64,000 bases of DNA from Cyanobium sp. WAJ14-Wanaka (GTDB lineage Bacteria > Cyanobacteriota > Cyanobacteriia > PCC-6307 > Cyanobiaceae): NCBI RefSeq assembly GCF_024345375.1, contig NZ_JAGQAZ010000003.1, positions 62,001 to 126,000 on the forward strand. The letters run 5' to 3'. The stretch's first letter is position 1; each line of letters opens with the position of its first letter. A model generated the notes under the pieces. It had not been told where the DNA came from, ran no database searches, and saw nothing but the letters and a program-made list of their open reading frames with translations. Positions 44,175 to 56,349 of this stretch are shown in pieces. A program made the translations under genes and the position numbers.

Positions 44175-45452
44175 ATGGCGAGCCTGCTGGGCCGGCGTCA
44201 GAAATTCTTTGGCGGGGGCGACCAAAAACGCCGCCGTTGGTACGACGATGTCGACAAAATTCTCTGGGGCGTGCCCCTCGGCCTCACGGCCCTAGCCGGC
44301 GGCCTGATCGCCAGCACCCAAAGGCAGGCCTCCTACGCCGATTGGTACGACCACTGGATTACGGCGGCCGTGGGCATGGCCCTGGCCCTGATCCTCGCCA
44401 GGCTGCCCCTTGAGCGGATCAACTCCCTACTCGCGCCGCTCTATGGGCTCACGGTGGTCAGCCTGCTGGCGGTGCGATTTGTCGGCACCTCGGCCTTAGG
44501 GGCCCAGCGCTGGATCAGCATTGCCGGCTTCCATGTGCAGCCCTCGGAATTCGCCAAAATGGCGGCCATCCTGCTGCTGGCAGGGGTTTTGGCGCGCTAC
44601 CCAATCGAGCGACCGGTGGATTTGATCCGGCCCAGCGCCCTGATTGGCCTGCCCTGGATTTTGGTGTTTATCCAGCCCGATCTGGGCACCTCCTTGGTTT
44701 TTGGGGCGGTGCTGCTGGTGATGTTGTTTTGGGCGGGCATGCCCACGCCCTGGCTGGTGCTGCTGCTTTCACCGCTGGTCGCGGCAATTTTGGCGGGCAG
44801 CTGGCCCTGGGCCTTGGCCGGCTGGATACCCCTCATGACCTACCTGGCCTGGAGCTCCCTGCCCTGGCAACGGGTAGCAATGGCGGTAGTAGTGGCGATC
44901 CAGGGCCTATTTGCCCTGATTACCCCCTACCTCTGGCTGCACGGCCTCAAGGATTACCAGCGCGATCGGTTGCTGGTTTTTCTTGATCCCGCCAAGGACC
45001 CCCTCGGGGCCGGCTATCACTTGATGCAGAGCAAAATCGGCATTGGCTCTGGCGAGTGGTTTGGCACCGGTCTGCTCCAGGGCCATCTCACAAAATTGCG
45101 CTTTATCCCTGAGCAGCACACCGATTTCATCTTCAGCGCCCTGGGGGAAGAAATGGGCTTTCTGGGTTGCCTGCTGGTGATCTGCGCCTATGGCCTGCTG
45201 ATGTGGCGCCTGCTAGTGATCGCTAGACAAGCCCGGAGCGATTTCGAATCGCTGGTGGTGGTGGGGGTGGGTGCAATGTTGATGTTCCAAATACTGGTCA
45301 ACATCTTCATGACGATTGGCCTGGGCCCCGTAACTGGCATTCCCCTGCCCTGGATGAGCTACGGGCGCTCGGCCATGCTAGTGAACTTCGCCGCCCTGGG
45401 CTTTTGCTCCTCCGTGGCCCGGCGCGGCAAGGCCAACACAGAGCCATGGTGA
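44175..45452 (+). CDS. rodA: rod-shape protein RodA (SEDS glycosyltransferase)
   Basis: 425 residues with about ten membrane helices. SEDS-family hallmarks: LGAQRWISIAGFHVQPSEFA (with the conserved S-E-F), FIQPDLGTSLVFGAVLL, and the C-terminal GLGPVTGIPLPWMSYGRSAM. RodA polymerises peptidoglycan with a class B penicillin-binding protein during elongation. It sits five bases after mrp and its end overlaps the histidine kinase start by seven bases. Confidence 0.95.
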   Translation: MASLLGRRQKFFGGGDQKRRRWYDDVDKILWGVPLGLTALAGGLIASTQRQASYADWYDHWITAAVGMALALILARLPLERINSLLAPLYGLTVVSLLAVRFVGTSALGAQRWISIAGFHVQPSEFAKMAAILLLAGVLARYPIERPVDLIRPSALIGLPWILVFIQPDLGTSLVFGAVLLVMLFWAGMPTPWLVLLLSPLVAAILAGSWPWALAGWIPLMTYLAWSSLPWQRVAMAVVVAIQGLFALITPYLWLHGLKDYQRDRLLVFLDPAKDPLGAGYHLMQSKIGIGSGEWFGTGLLQGHLTKLRFIPEQHTDFIFSALGEEMGFLGCLLVICAYGLLMWRLLVIARQARSDFESLVVVGVGAMLMFQILVNIFMTIGLGPVTGIPLPWMSYGRSAMLVNFAALGFCSSVARRGKANTEPW

Positions 45453-46855
45453 ACCCAAACGGGTCAAACCCAAGCAAGGTAAACACCGAGCTCAGCCTGG
45501 CCGCCCTGCGCCGCAGCCTGGCCGATGGGGTGCCCGCCGGAACGGGTGATGAAGACAGCGTCAGGCGCCAGTGGTGGGCAGCCCTGGCCACCCTGCAGGA
45601 CGACCTCCTCCAGCAGGAGGGCCTACAGGGGGTGTGGCTCGCCGCTCCCCTGCCAGCCCTCTATGAACCGGGCCTGCTGCAGCAGCTCCAGGGCTGGGTA
45701 TGGGCCCCTTCCGAACTGGAGGATCTACTACCGGCAGCCTCCAGCCTGCTGCCCATCGGCCGCGGCCCAGCAACTGGCATGCCCTCAGGGGGCGGCTTCC
45801 AAAGGCTGCCCCTCGGCGATGACGACGGCACCGATCCCCTGCTGCTGGTCATTACCCCCAAGGTGCAAGTGGCCCTCTGCCTGGATGGCCCTGCCAAGGC
45901 CCGCCGACTGGTGGTGCGCTTTGACCCCCAGGTGCTCTCCTCCGCCCTGGGCCTGATCAACCGTCGTCTGCAGGCCAGCGATCCAGCGGCCGCGGAGATC
46001 CTGCGCAGCAACCTCCAAAAACTCGGCTCCCTGCAGAGCGATGAACAGTTGGTGCTGCGCTTCTGGCCCCGCCTAGCCGAACGCCTAGCCGCCATCGCCC
46101 CCAGTGTCACCCTCCAACCCCTGGTCCATGGCGGCGGCGACCCGGGCAAAGCAGCCAGCAGTGAACTGGCCCTGCTCGAGGCGCTCACCCATGAGGTGCG
46201 CACGCCGCTTGCCACGATTCGCACCCTGATTCGCTCCCTGCTCAAGCGCGGCGACATGCCCCCGATCGTTCGTCAACGGCTTGAGCAAATCGATGGGGAA
46301 TGCAGTGAACAAATCGACCGCTTTGGCCTGATCTTCCTGGCCGCCGAGCTGCAGCGGCAGCCCAGCAGCGAAGTGCCCCTAGGCCCCGATGCCCTAGCCC
46401 GCACCGATCTCAGCGCCCTGCTGGGCCAACTCGAGGAGATTTGGCAAAAGCAACTAGCCCGTCGCGACCTCCAACTGGAGCTGGAGATTGCCGTGGACCT
46501 ACCGCCCGTACTCAGTGATCCCACCCGCCTGGAAACGATGCTGGGCGGCCTGATCGATCGATTCAGCCGCAGCCTTCCCTCCGGCAGCACGGTAAAGGTG
46601 GCGCTTCAACCGGCCGGGGCAAAGTTGAAATTGCACTTGAGCAGCACCGATTCCCCCAGCGGCGGCAAACCTCCTGGCGGCAGCCCCACCAGCGGCACCT
46701 CCAGGGAGCTGGTGGGGCCCGTTCTGAGCTGGAACCCGGCCACCGGCAGCTTGCAACTGAGCCGTCAGGCCACCCAACGGCTCTTCGAGCGCCTGGGCGG
46801 CCGTCTCACCGAGCGCAGCGGCAATGGCCTGACCGTGTTCTTCCCGATTTGTTGA
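45446..46855 (+). CDS. sensor histidine kinase
   Basis: 469 residues. The first 250 are a soluble sensor-like region without membrane helices (ALATLQDDLLQQEGLQGVWL, LVVRFDPQVLSSALGLINRR). The HisKA site is LLEALTHEVRTPLATIRTLI (His in THEVRTP, near residue 253), and the ATP domain has a weak N-box-like DPTRLETMLGGLIDRFSR and later a GLTVFF-type end; the usual G boxes are degenerate. A cytoplasmic two-component kinase, with no response regulator next to it. Start chosen inside rodA. Confidence 0.85.
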   Translation: MVNPNGSNPSKVNTELSLAALRRSLADGVPAGTGDEDSVRRQWWAALATLQDDLLQQEGLQGVWLAAPLPALYEPGLLQQLQGWVWAPSELEDLLPAASSLLPIGRGPATGMPSGGGFQRLPLGDDDGTDPLLLVITPKVQVALCLDGPAKARRLVVRFDPQVLSSALGLINRRLQASDPAAAEILRSNLQKLGSLQSDEQLVLRFWPRLAERLAAIAPSVTLQPLVHGGGDPGKAASSELALLEALTHEVRTPLATIRTLIRSLLKRGDMPPIVRQRLEQIDGECSEQIDRFGLIFLAAELQRQPSSEVPLGPDALARTDLSALLGQLEEIWQKQLARRDLQLELEIAVDLPPVLSDPTRLETMLGGLIDRFSRSLPSGSTVKVALQPAGAKLKLHLSSTDSPSGGKPPGGSPTSGTSRELVGPVLSWNPATGSLQLSRQATQRLFERLGGRLTERSGNGLTVFFPIC

Positions 46856-46933
46856 CGGGTGTGAAGACTCAGCCGCCAGGGGCCAGGAGCCCAAAAACAC
46901 GGTGCTAGCTTCAGTTTGAAACGATCCAAAGCA

Positions 46934-47365
46934 ATGGCAGCTACTGCGCTGAGCGGTCAACTTCCCAAGTACATCGGCAGCACGGGTGGCCTGCTGAACG
47001 CTGCAGAAACAGAAGAGAAGTACGCCATCACCTGGTCCAGCTCCACTGAGCAGGTTTTTGAGCTGCCCACCGGCGGTGCCGCCCACATGAACGCCGGCGA
47101 AAACCTGATGTATTTCGCCCGCAAGGAGCAGTGCCTCGCCCTCGGCACCCAACTACGCACAAAGTTCAAGCCCCGGATTGAGGACTACAAGATTTACCGG
47201 ATCTTCCCCGGCGGCGACACCGAATTCCTCCATCCGAAGGACGGCGTCTTCCCTGAGAAGGTCAATGAAGGCCGCCCCATGGTGGGCCACAACCCCCGTC
47301 GTATTGGCGCCAACCCCAATCCTGCGAACCTCAAGTTCACCGGCAGAAACACCTTCGACGCCTGA
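46934..47365 (+). CDS. psaD: photosystem I reaction centre subunit II
   Basis: 143 residues, the PsaD subunit on the stromal side of photosystem I that docks ferredoxin. Typical start [20 protein letters not shown], then [40 protein letters not shown] and [20 protein letters not shown]. Six extra in-frame codons upstream are not part of the family. A terminator follows 33 bases later. Confidence 0.97.
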   Translation: MAATALSGQLPKYIGSTGGLLNAAETEEKYAITWSSSTEQVFELPTGGAAHMNAGENLMYFARKEQCLALGTQLRTKFKPRIEDYKIYRIFPGGDTEFLHPKDGVFPEKVNEGRPMVGHNPRRIGANPNPANLKFTGRNTFDA

Positions 47366-47398
47366 TCGTCAGGCCTCGCACCAACTAGCACCTATAAA

Positions 47399-47425
47399 GG
47401 CGGGGCCCAAAGCCCCGTTTTTTTT
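47399..47425 (+). terminator. intrinsic terminator of psaD
   Basis: Stem CGGGGC / GCCCCG with a five-base loop, followed by eight T. It lies between psaD and trpE and should end the highly expressed psaD message. Confidence 0.9.
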
Positions 47426-47441
47426 GCCCACCGGTTGCCCG

Positions 47442-48979
<1,538 letters not shown>

Positions 48980-48983
<4 letters not shown>

Positions 48984-50137
48984 ATATGTCCAATGGGCCA
49001 GACACTTTTGCCATGGGCACGACCCGTCTGCTGAAGGGCTTCGAGGTGGAGCTCTACACCGGTCGCCCCGATGGCACCGTGGTGGGCTGTGCGGCCGATG
49101 CGGCCAGGGAACTGGAGGGTTTCGTCACCGAGCCCGACCAACGCAACCTCGAATACATCACCGCCCCCGACGCCAGCTACACCACCCAAAGGAAGCTGCT
49201 GCTGGAGCCCCGCAGGCGCCTGCGCCAGTGGCTTGCCCCCAGGGGCCTAACCCTGCTGCCGGGCAGCACCTTGAGCCTGGGCGACAGCCACCGCTTTGAG
49301 CGCTCAGACCCCCTAAACGACTACCACGGCTACATCGAGAGCACCTATGGCACCCGGGTGGTCACCGCCAGCGTGCACATCAACCTGGGGGTCCCATCGA
49401 TGGACGCCCTGTTTGCGGGCCTGCGCTTGCTGCGCTGTGAGGCGGCCCTGCTGCTTGCCCTAAGTGCCAGCTCCCCCTTCCTCGATGGGGCCCCCACCGG
49501 CGCCCATTCCCAGCGCTGGCTGCAATTTCCCCTAACTCCAGCCCAGGTGCCCCTGTTCAAGGACCAGGCCCACTACATCGAATGGATGGATGAACAGCTG
49601 GCGGCGGGCACGATGCAAAACGTGCGGCACCTCTGGACCTCCGTGCGGCCCAATGGCGACAACAGGCCCCATGACCTCAACCGCCTGGAGATTCGCATTT
49701 GCGATTTGGTCAGTGATCCCGACCTCCTGCTGGCCATCACGGCCTTTATTGAGCTGAGGCTCCAGCAGCTGTGGCAAGAGAGCGGGCGCTGGGATCCGCT
49801 CCTGGCCAGCAGCCTGGGCACCAGCGAATTGGCCGCCCTGGCCGATGCCAACGATCAAGCCGCGGCCCGCAGCAGCCTGGATGCCCAGCTGCAGCAGTGG
49901 AGCAATGGGGAGCCCATCGCTGCCCGCGACTGGCTGGCTTCCCTGCTGGCCTCAATGGCGCCCCTGGCCGAACAACTGGAGCTCACAGGCCGGCTCAGCC
50001 CCCTGCAAAATGTGCTGGAGCAGGGCAACCAGGCCATGCGTTGGCTCAGTCGCCATCAGGCCGGAGAAGGGATCGGCGCAATCTTGGCCAGCGAAGTCCG
50101 CTTGATGGACAGCCAGGAGAGGGATCCTTTGGGATGA
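48980..50137 (+). CDS. gshA: glutamate--cysteine ligase, cyanobacterial type
   Basis: 385 residues, the cyanobacterial form of gamma-glutamylcysteine synthetase, the first step of glutathione synthesis. Recognised by [80 protein letters not shown] and [20 protein letters not shown]. The ATG overlaps the trpE stop and its own stop overlaps the ppc start by four bases, so trpE-gshA-ppc form a coupled chain. Confidence 0.92.
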
Positions 50138-53100
50138 TCAGCTCCACGAGCACTGGCCTTCCGGCCCCCATGCCGCAGAAACTGCCCAACCCAACCCCGC
50201 CAGCCAGCGACCCATCCCCCCGGGTGACTCGTCTGCTGGGCGAGCGGCTCGAGCTGGTAGAAGACCTGTGGCAAACCGTGCTGCGCAGTGAATGTCCGCC
50301 TGAGCAGGCCGAGCGGCTACTGCGCCTCAAACAACTCAGCGAACCGGCGGAAGCCGCCGATGCGGCCGCGGCCATCGTGCAGCTGATCCGGGAGATGGAT
50401 CTGGCCGAGGCGATCGCCGCCGCCAGGGCCTTCTCCCTCTACTTCCAGCTGGTCAACATCCTCGAGCAACACATCGAGGAAGACAGCTACCTCGACAGCC
50501 TGAAAACTTTGGTCGAGCCCGTTGACACCGATCCTTTTTTGCCGGCCCTGGCCAGCCAGAGCGATCCGGCCACCTTCCGCCAATTGTTTGAACGCCTAAG
50601 GGCCCTGAACGTGCCGCCGGCCCAGCTGGAAAACCTGCTGCGCGACCTTGACCTGCGCCTGGTGTTTACGGCCCACCCCACCGAAATCGTGCGCCACACC
50701 GTGCGGCACAAGCAAAGGCGGGTGGCAAACCTGATCCAAAAGCTGGAGCAGGACGAACTGCTCAACAGCCTGGAGCGCCGCAGCCTAAGGATGCAGCTGG
50801 AGGAGGAGATCCGCCTCTGGTGGCGCACCGATGAGCTGCACCAGTTCAAACCCACCGTGCTCGATGAGGTGGATTACGCCCTGCACTACTTCCAGCAGGT
50901 GCTGTTTGATGCGATGCCCCAGCTGCGCCAGCGAATTCGCACGGCCCTGGGCGTCAGCTATCCGGATGTGGAGCCGCCCCGGGATGCCTTCTGCACCTTT
51001 GGCTCCTGGGTTGGTTCAGACCGCGATGGCAACCCCTCGGTAACCCCGGAGATCACCTGGCGTACGGCCTGTTATCAGCGGCAGCTGATGCTCGAGCGCT
51101 ACATCAAATCGGTCGGTGAACTGCGCGACCAACTGAGCATTTCAATGCAGTGGAGCCAGGTGAGCCCGGCCCTGCTCGAATCGCTGGAGATGGACCGGCT
51201 GCGCTTTCCGGAGATTTACGAACAGCGCGCCGCCCGCTACCGCCTGGAGCCCTACCGGCTCAAGCTCAGCTACACCCTTGAGCGCCTAAGGCTCACCCAC
51301 AGCCGCAACCAACACCTCGCCGAGGTGGGTTGGGAATCCCCCTGGGATGGCCAGGGCAACTCCAGCCAGGAGCTGCACTACAGCACCGTTGATGAATTCA
51401 GAAGTGATCTGGAGCTAATCCAGGGGAGCCTCGAGGGCACTGGCTTGAGCTGCGAAGCACTGCAGCATCTGATCAGCCAAGCCCAAATCTTTGCCTTCTG
51501 CCTGGCGAGCCTGGATATTCGCCAGGAGAGCACCCGCCACAGTGCCGCCCTAGATGAGCTGAGCCGCTACCTCCAACTGGCCGTGCCCTACGGCGAGATG
51601 GATGAGCAGCAGCGGGTTACCTGGCTGCTCTCTGAGCTGCAAACCCGCCGCCCCCTGATACCGGTGGCAGCCAGCTGGAGCGAAGCCACCGCAGAAACGA
51701 TTGCCGTGTTCCGAATGCTGCAACGGCTGCAGCAGGAGTTTGGCCAGCGCATCTGCCGCACCTACGTGATCTCGATGAGTCACACGGTCTCCGACCTCCT
51801 GGAGGTGCTGCTGCTGGCCAAGGAGGCCGGCCTGGTGGATCCGATGGCCCAAATGGCCACCCTGCTGGTGGTCCCCCTTTTTGAAACGGTGGAAGACCTC
51901 CAGGGGGCGCCCGAGGTGATGGAGCAGCTATTCAGCCAGCCCTTCTACCGCCGCTTACTTACCAGCAACGAGGCCAACCAGCCCCTGCAGGAAGTGATGT
52001 TGGGCTACTCCGACAGCAACAAGGATTCCGGCTTCCTTTCCAGCAACTGGGAAATCCACAAGGCCCAGATCGCCCTGCAGGCCATCGCCATCGGCAATGG
52101 GGTGGCCCTGCGGATCTTCCACGGCCGGGGGGGCTCGGTGGGACGCGGCGGCGGCCCTGCCTACCAGGCAATTCTGGCCCAACCCGGCGGCACCCTGGGC
52201 GGCCGGATCAAGATCACCGAACAGGGGGAGGTGCTCGCCTCCAAGTACTCCCTGCCGGAGCTGGCCCTCTACAACCTGGAAACGGTCACCACCGCCGTGC
52301 TGCAAAACAGCTTGGTGAGTGCACCGGTCGATGCAAACCCCAGCTGGAACTCCCTGATGGGCCGCCTGGCCGCCCGCTCCCGCGACCACTACCGCGCCCT
52401 GGTCCACGACAATCCAGACCTGGTGGCCTTCTTTCAGCAGGTCACCCCGATAGAAGAGATCAGCAAACTGCAGATTTCCAGCCGGCCGGCCCGCCGTAAG
52501 GGGGGAGCCAAGGATCTCTCGAGCCTGCGGGCCATCCCCTGGGTATTCGGCTGGACCCAGAGCCGTTTCCTGTTGCCCAGCTGGTTTGGGGTGGGGGCCG
52601 CCCTGCAGGACGAGCTGGAGCAGGACGCCCAACAGCTGGAGCTATTGCGGCTGCTCTACCAGCGCTGGCCCTTCTTCCGGATGCTGATTTCCAAGGTGGA
52701 AATGACCCTGTCCAAGGTCGACATCGACCTGGCCCACCACTACGTACAAGCCCTGGGTCGCCCCGAAAACAAAGAGGCCTTCGAGCAAATCTTCGAGACC
52801 ATCGCCACTGAATTTGCCCTAACCCGCGACCTGGTGTTGCAGATTTCCGGCCACACCCGCCTGCTCGATGGGGATCCCGCCCTGCAGCTCTCCGTGGACC
52901 TGCGCAACCGCACGATCATTCCCCTGGGCTTTTTGCAGGTGGCCCTGCTGCGGCGCCTCCGCGATCAAAACCGCCAGCCCCCGATGAGTGAGGCGATTGG
53001 CAGCAGCGAAGACGGCCGCACCTACAGCCGCAGCGAGTTGCTGCGCGGTGCCCTGCTCACCATCAATGGCATTGCCGCTGGCATGCGCAATACCGGCTAG
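50134..53100 (+). CDS. ppc: phosphoenolpyruvate carboxylase
   Basis: 988 residues, normal for cyanobacteria. The catalytic His is in [20 protein letters not shown] and the second signature is [20 protein letters not shown]. Also seen: [20 protein letters not shown] and the C-terminal [14 protein letters not shown]-type end. It fixes bicarbonate onto PEP to make oxaloacetate. An alternate longer frame upstream lies inside gshA and is not used. Confidence 0.97.
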   Translation: MISSTSTGLPAPMPQKLPNPTPPASDPSPRVTRLLGERLELVEDLWQTVLRSECPPEQAERLLRLKQLSEPAEAADAAAAIVQLIREMDLAEAIAAARAFSLYFQLVNILEQHIEEDSYLDSLKTLVEPVDTDPFLPALASQSDPATFRQLFERLRALNVPPAQLENLLRDLDLRLVFTAHPTEIVRHTVRHKQRRVANLIQKLEQDELLNSLERRSLRMQLEEEIRLWWRTDELHQFKPTVLDEVDYALHYFQQVLFDAMPQLRQRIRTALGVSYPDVEPPRDAFCTFGSWVGSDRDGNPSVTPEITWRTACYQRQLMLERYIKSVGELRDQLSISMQWSQVSPALLESLEMDRLRFPEIYEQRAARYRLEPYRLKLSYTLERLRLTHSRNQHLAEVGWESPWDGQGNSSQELHYSTVDEFRSDLELIQGSLEGTGLSCEALQHLISQAQIFAFCLASLDIRQESTRHSAALDELSRYLQLAVPYGEMDEQQRVTWLLSELQTRRPLIPVAASWSEATAETIAVFRMLQRLQQEFGQRICRTYVISMSHTVSDLLEVLLLAKEAGLVDPMAQMATLLVVPLFETVEDLQGAPEVMEQLFSQPFYRRLLTSNEANQPLQEVMLGYSDSNKDSGFLSSNWEIHKAQIALQAIAIGNGVALRIFHGRGGSVGRGGGPAYQAILAQPGGTLGGRIKITEQGEVLASKYSLPELALYNLETVTTAVLQNSLVSAPVDANPSWNSLMGRLAARSRDHYRALVHDNPDLVAFFQQVTPIEEISKLQISSRPARRKGGAKDLSSLRAIPWVFGWTQSRFLLPSWFGVGAALQDELEQDAQQLELLRLLYQRWPFFRMLISKVEMTLSKVDIDLAHHYVQALGRPENKEAFEQIFETIATEFALTRDLVLQISGHTRLLDGDPALQLSVDLRNRTIIPLGFLQVALLRRLRDQNRQPPMSEAIGSSEDGRTYSRSELLRGALLTINGIAAGMRNTG

Positions 53101-53105
53101 GCGAG

Positions 53106-53654
53106 GTGCTTCCCTTTCGCAGCCAGCCAGCGCCCCCCTCCCTGCCGGAGGGCTACAGCCTGGTATCCGATCCCTACCCCGATGCCGACGCCCTCAATGG
53201 CCTGCTGGTTGGCTGTGGCGACAGGCCCCGGGAAGCCCAGCGCTGGCAGCGGGTGCTCGAGCACAGCATCTGGCATCTCGGCATCTATCGACCCGGCGGC
53301 CAGTTGGTGGGCTTTGTGCGGGCCACCAGCGACCTGGCCCTAAACGCCAACCTCTGGGACCTCTGCTGCGATCAGGCTGAAGCCGACCAGGCCGGCCTCC
53401 TGGCCGTTCTTGTCTATGCGGCCCTGGGCAAGCTGCGGCGGGAACTCTCGGGCTGCAGCATCTCCCTTTCAGCGCCCCCAGCGGCGGTAAAGCCCCTGGA
53501 GCACTTTGGTTTTGTGGTGGATCCAAGTGGCATTAGGGCCATGGGGCTTGCCATAAAAAAAACTCCCCCCGCTGATGCAGAGGGAGCAAAACGAGCATGG
53601 AGAGACTCGAACTCCCGACCCTCAGAACCGGAATCTGATGCTCTATCCAACTGA
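53106..53654 (+). CDS. GNAT-family N-acetyltransferase running into antisense of tRNA-Arg
   Basis: 182 residues. Residues about 15-155 look like a small GNAT domain: PDADALNGLLVGCGDRPREA, HLGIYRPGGQLVGFVRATSD, LLAVLVYAALGKLRRELSGC and VKPLEHFGFVVDPSGIRAM. The frame then continues through the terminator and the opposite strand of tRNA-Arg, giving the tail RDSNSRPSEPESDALSN before a stop inside the tRNA. This tail is simply antisense tRNA; the protein must tolerate it or end by some other means. A short gap of five bases follows ppc. Substrate unknown. Confidence 0.7.
   Translation: MLPFRSQPAPPSLPEGYSLVSDPYPDADALNGLLVGCGDRPREAQRWQRVLEHSIWHLGIYRPGGQLVGFVRATSDLALNANLWDLCCDQAEADQAGLLAVLVYAALGKLRRELSGCSISLSAPPAAVKPLEHFGFVVDPSGIRAMGLAIKKTPPADAEGAKRAWRDSNSRPSEPESDALSN
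53555..53586 (-). terminator. intrinsic terminator of tRNA-Arg
   Basis: Reading the minus strand, a ten-base stem CTCCCTCTGC / GCGGGGGGAG (two G-T pairs) with a four-base loop is followed by eight T, just past the tRNA 3' end. It lies inside the 3' part of the acetyltransferase frame. Confidence 0.85.
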
Positions 53655-53665
53655 GCTACATGCCC
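53592..53665 (-). tRNA. tRNA-Arg (CCG)
   Basis: 74 bases. Acceptor GGGCATG with CATGCTC (one G-T), discriminator G. D arm AGCTCAGTTGGATAGAGC, anticodon arm TCAGA-TTCCGGT-TCTGA with anticodon CCG, T arm GGGAG-TTCGAGT-CTCTC. A terminator follows directly. Confidence 0.95.
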
Positions 53666-53781
53666 ATGCGCTTCTAGGCTTTAGGGCAAGCCTTGAACTG
53701 GCAAGCCATAAGCGTTGAGGCCAACCAGGGCCAGGCCCCGATGGCCCTACCTTAACCGCTCATCGCATCAGCCCTATCCGC

Positions 53782-54888
53782 TTGCACCACCTGGAGCTGC
53801 GGCACTTCCGCAACCTGCAGCCCCTGAAGCTGGAGCTGGATGCCCCGCGCCTATTGGTGATTGGCTCCAATGGGGAAGGCAAATCCAACCTGCTGGAGGC
53901 GGTGGAATTGTTGGGCAGCCTGCGCTCCCACCGCACCAGCTCCGATCGCGACCTAATCGCCCATGGCGAGCCCAGCAGCCGCCTGGCTGCGCTGACCAGC
54001 TCAGGCGACAGCTTGCAACTGGATTTACGGCGCAGTGGCGGCCGCAGCGCAAACCGCAATGGCAAGCAGCTCGATCGCCAACTGGACCTCCTTGGATCGC
54101 TGCGCTGCGTGGGCTTTAGCGCCCTCGACCTCGACCTGGTACGGGGCGAGCCCGCTGGGCGGCGCCAATGGCTAGATCGGGTGGTGCTGCAGCTGGAGCC
54201 GGTCTATGGCGAGCTGTTGAGCCGCTACGGCCGGCTGCTGAGGCAACGCAGCCAATTGCTGCGCCGCGGCCTGGGCGGCAGTGAAGTCGCGGCCCTGCTC
54301 GATGCCTTTGATCTGCAGATGGCCCTGGTCGGCACCCGCCTGCACCGGCGCAGGGCTAGGGCCCTGCGCCGGCTGGAACCCCTGGCCGCCGCCTGGCAGC
54401 AGCGGCTAAGCGGCGGCCGCGAGCAACTGCGGCTGGAATATCAAAGCGGCACCTTGCTAACGGGCGATGACGGCGAGGAAGGGCCCTGGCGTGAGGCCCT
54501 GGCGGCCCAAATGGCCGCCCAACGCCCCGAGGAATTGCGGCTGGGTCAATGCGCGGTTGGCCCCCACCGCGATGAGGTTGGCCTGCTGCTCAGCGAACAG
54601 ACCGCCCGCCGCTACGGCTCGGCTGGCCAGCAACGCACCCTGGTCCTGGCCCTGAAATTGGCCGAGCTGGAACTGGTGCAAGAGGTGCTGGGCGAGCCCC
54701 CATTGCTGCTGCTCGATGACGTCCTGGGAGAACTCGATCCGGATCGCCAACAACTGCTGCTGGAGGCGGTGGGGGAGGGCCACCAATGCCTGGTTAGTGC
54801 CACCCATCTCGGCGCCTTTGAGGGGGGCTGGCAAGCCCAGAGTCAGGTGATCAAAATGCGCGCCGGCTGCCTGGAGATCGGCACTTAA
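53782..54888 (+). CDS. recF: DNA replication and repair protein RecF
   Basis: 368 residues from a TTG start; no ATG is available before the conserved [19 protein letters not shown]. Walker A is [20 protein letters not shown], the ABC-type signature is [20 protein letters not shown], Walker B is [20 protein letters not shown], and the RecF QVxxxGPHRDE motif appears as [14 protein letters not shown]. RecF loads RecA at gaps with RecO and RecR. It is followed 27 bases later by speD. Confidence 0.95.
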   Translation: MHHLELRHFRNLQPLKLELDAPRLLVIGSNGEGKSNLLEAVELLGSLRSHRTSSDRDLIAHGEPSSRLAALTSSGDSLQLDLRRSGGRSANRNGKQLDRQLDLLGSLRCVGFSALDLDLVRGEPAGRRQWLDRVVLQLEPVYGELLSRYGRLLRQRSQLLRRGLGGSEVAALLDAFDLQMALVGTRLHRRRARALRRLEPLAAAWQQRLSGGREQLRLEYQSGTLLTGDDGEEGPWREALAAQMAAQRPEELRLGQCAVGPHRDEVGLLLSEQTARRYGSAGQQRTLVLALKLAELELVQEVLGEPPLLLLDDVLGELDPDRQQLLLEAVGEGHQCLVSATHLGAFEGGWQAQSQVIKMRAGCLEIGT

Positions 54889-54915
54889 GGTGGCCGGCTT
54901 GTCAGCTCGGATTCG

Positions 54916-55395
54916 ATGACCCAGAGCCTGCCCTGCCTCCACCCCAACCCGGGATGGACCGGTGCTGCCTCCATGGCCCCTGCCGATTCTTCCCTTTCCG
55001 ACACGGTTGGAAAACACTGCATTCTCGAGCTCTACAACTGCGATAGCGCCAAGCTCGACGACGAAGCCTTTCTCAGGACAGCGATCACCACGGCAGCCAA
55101 GCAGGCTGGTGCGACGCTCCTAAATCTGATCACCCACCGGTTTGATCCCCAGGGTGTGACGGGTTTGGCCCTGCTGGCCGAATCCCACATCTCGATTCAC
55201 ACCTGGCCCGAATCGGGCTACGCGGCGGTTGATGTGTTCACCTGCGGTGACCACACCATGCCGGAAAAAGCCTGCCAGGTGTTGGCCGAAGAACTGGAAT
55301 CGGGCCGCCACAAGCTGACCAGTTTCCGCCGGGAAACCCCCGGCTGCATCGCCGGCGCCGAAAGGGATCCAGCCAAAACCGCCAACCCCCTCTAG
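54916..55395 (+). CDS. speD: S-adenosylmethionine decarboxylase proenzyme
   Basis: 159 residues, class 1B (bacterial SpeH-type) AdoMetDC. The self-cleavage site that yields the pyruvoyl group is in [20 protein letters not shown] (Ser near residue 91). [20 protein letters not shown] and CILELYNCD are family-typical. It makes the aminopropyl donor for polyamine synthesis. The first 20 residues are poorly conserved; a start at the second Met (MAPADSSL) is plausible. Its end overlaps the end of convergent larE. Confidence 0.93.
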   Translation: MTQSLPCLHPNPGWTGAASMAPADSSLSDTVGKHCILELYNCDSAKLDDEAFLRTAITTAAKQAGATLLNLITHRFDPQGVTGLALLAESHISIHTWPESGYAAVDVFTCGDHTMPEKACQVLAEELESGRHKLTSFRRETPGCIAGAERDPAKTANPL

Positions 55396-56327
55396 GCCGA
55401 TTGGGGGCCAGGGCCAGATGGGGGGCCAGGGCCAGATGGGGGGCCAAAACCGGCCAGATCCCGGTTGAGCTTGCCGCTCACCAGGCCCTCCAGGTCCAGG
55501 GCAACGGCGCTGAAGCCGAGTTGGCGAAACTTTGTCACCAGCTCCTGGCGCGCCCCCGGTTCGGCCCAGCCCAGCAGCGCGGCATCCAAACAGGCCTCCG
55601 GCAATTCGATTCTTGCCGTGCTCCCCTGGCTGCGCACCCGCAGTTGGGGCCAACCCCGCTGGAGCAGCCAAGCCTCAGCCGCCGCCACCCGCTCCAACCT
55701 TTGGGCCGTGATCGGCTCGCCGTAGGGAAAGCGTGAGGCCAGGCAGGGCTGGGCGGGCTTGTCCCACCAAGGCAGGCCCAGGGCCTTGGAAATCTGGCGC
55801 ACAGAAGCCTTATCAATGCCCGCCTCTGCCAAGGGGGAGAACACCCCCTGCTCCCTTGCGGCCCGAATGCCGGGTCGATGGTCGCCCAGATCATCCAGGT
55901 TCACCCCATCCAGCACCCTGGCCCCAGACGCCGCTGCCGCGATGGGGGCCAGCTGCAGATGCAGGGTCTGCTTGCAGGCGTAGCAACGCTCCTCGGGGTT
56001 GCTGGCATAGGCGGGATCGGCCAATTCAGCGGTGGCAATTTCCCGGTGGGCGATCCCCAGCCAGGCCGCCTGTTGGCTTGCCTCCCGGCGCAGGTGGGGC
56101 GCCAGGGCTGGAGATACGCCGGTAATTGCCACGGCGCGGCTGCCCAACTGCTCCAGGGCAATGGCCGCCACCAGGGAGCTATCCACCCCGCCGGAATAGG
56201 CCACCACCACGGAGCCCTCAGCAGCCACCAGCCCGCGGAGCTGGGCAAGGGCCGCCGCCGTGGGCTCCGGCAGGGTTTCAAGCAGGGTGAAGGGCTGGCT
56301 CAAGGGCCTGGCAATCGCCGGTAGCAT
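55392..56327 (-). CDS. larE: LarE-type ATP-dependent sulfur transferase
   Basis: 311 residues, PP-loop sulfur-transfer protein. The PP-loop is [20 protein letters not shown], followed by [20 protein letters not shown] (the YxCxQ-like Cys pair) and the sacrificial-type Cys in [20 protein letters not shown]. LarE makes the thiocarboxylate groups of the nickel-pincer nucleotide; in cyanobacteria, where lactate racemase is often absent, the role may differ. The C-terminus carries repeats of Gly-Pro-Pro-Ser. LarB and LarC are not in this window. Confidence 0.85.
   Translation of the reverse strand: MLPAIARPLSQPFTLLETLPEPTAAALAQLRGLVAAEGSVVVAYSGGVDSSLVAAIALEQLGSRAVAITGVSPALAPHLRREASQQAAWLGIAHREIATAELADPAYASNPEERCYACKQTLHLQLAPIAAAASGARVLDGVNLDDLGDHRPGIRAAREQGVFSPLAEAGIDKASVRQISKALGLPWWDKPAQPCLASRFPYGEPITAQRLERVAAAEAWLLQRGWPQLRVRSQGSTARIELPEACLDAALLGWAEPGARQELVTKFRQLGFSAVALDLEGLVSGKLNRDLAGFGPPSGPGPPSGPGPQSA
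55402..55446. repeat. 18-base tandem repeat at the larE C-terminus
   Basis: Two and a half copies of GGGGGGCCAGGGCCAGAT on the + strand encode, on the minus strand, a repeated Gly-Pro-Pro-Ser-Gly-Pro tail of LarE. In-frame and likely to vary in copy number. Confidence 0.8.
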
Positions 56328-56349
56328 CCAGTCTCACCCCAGCGCCCCC

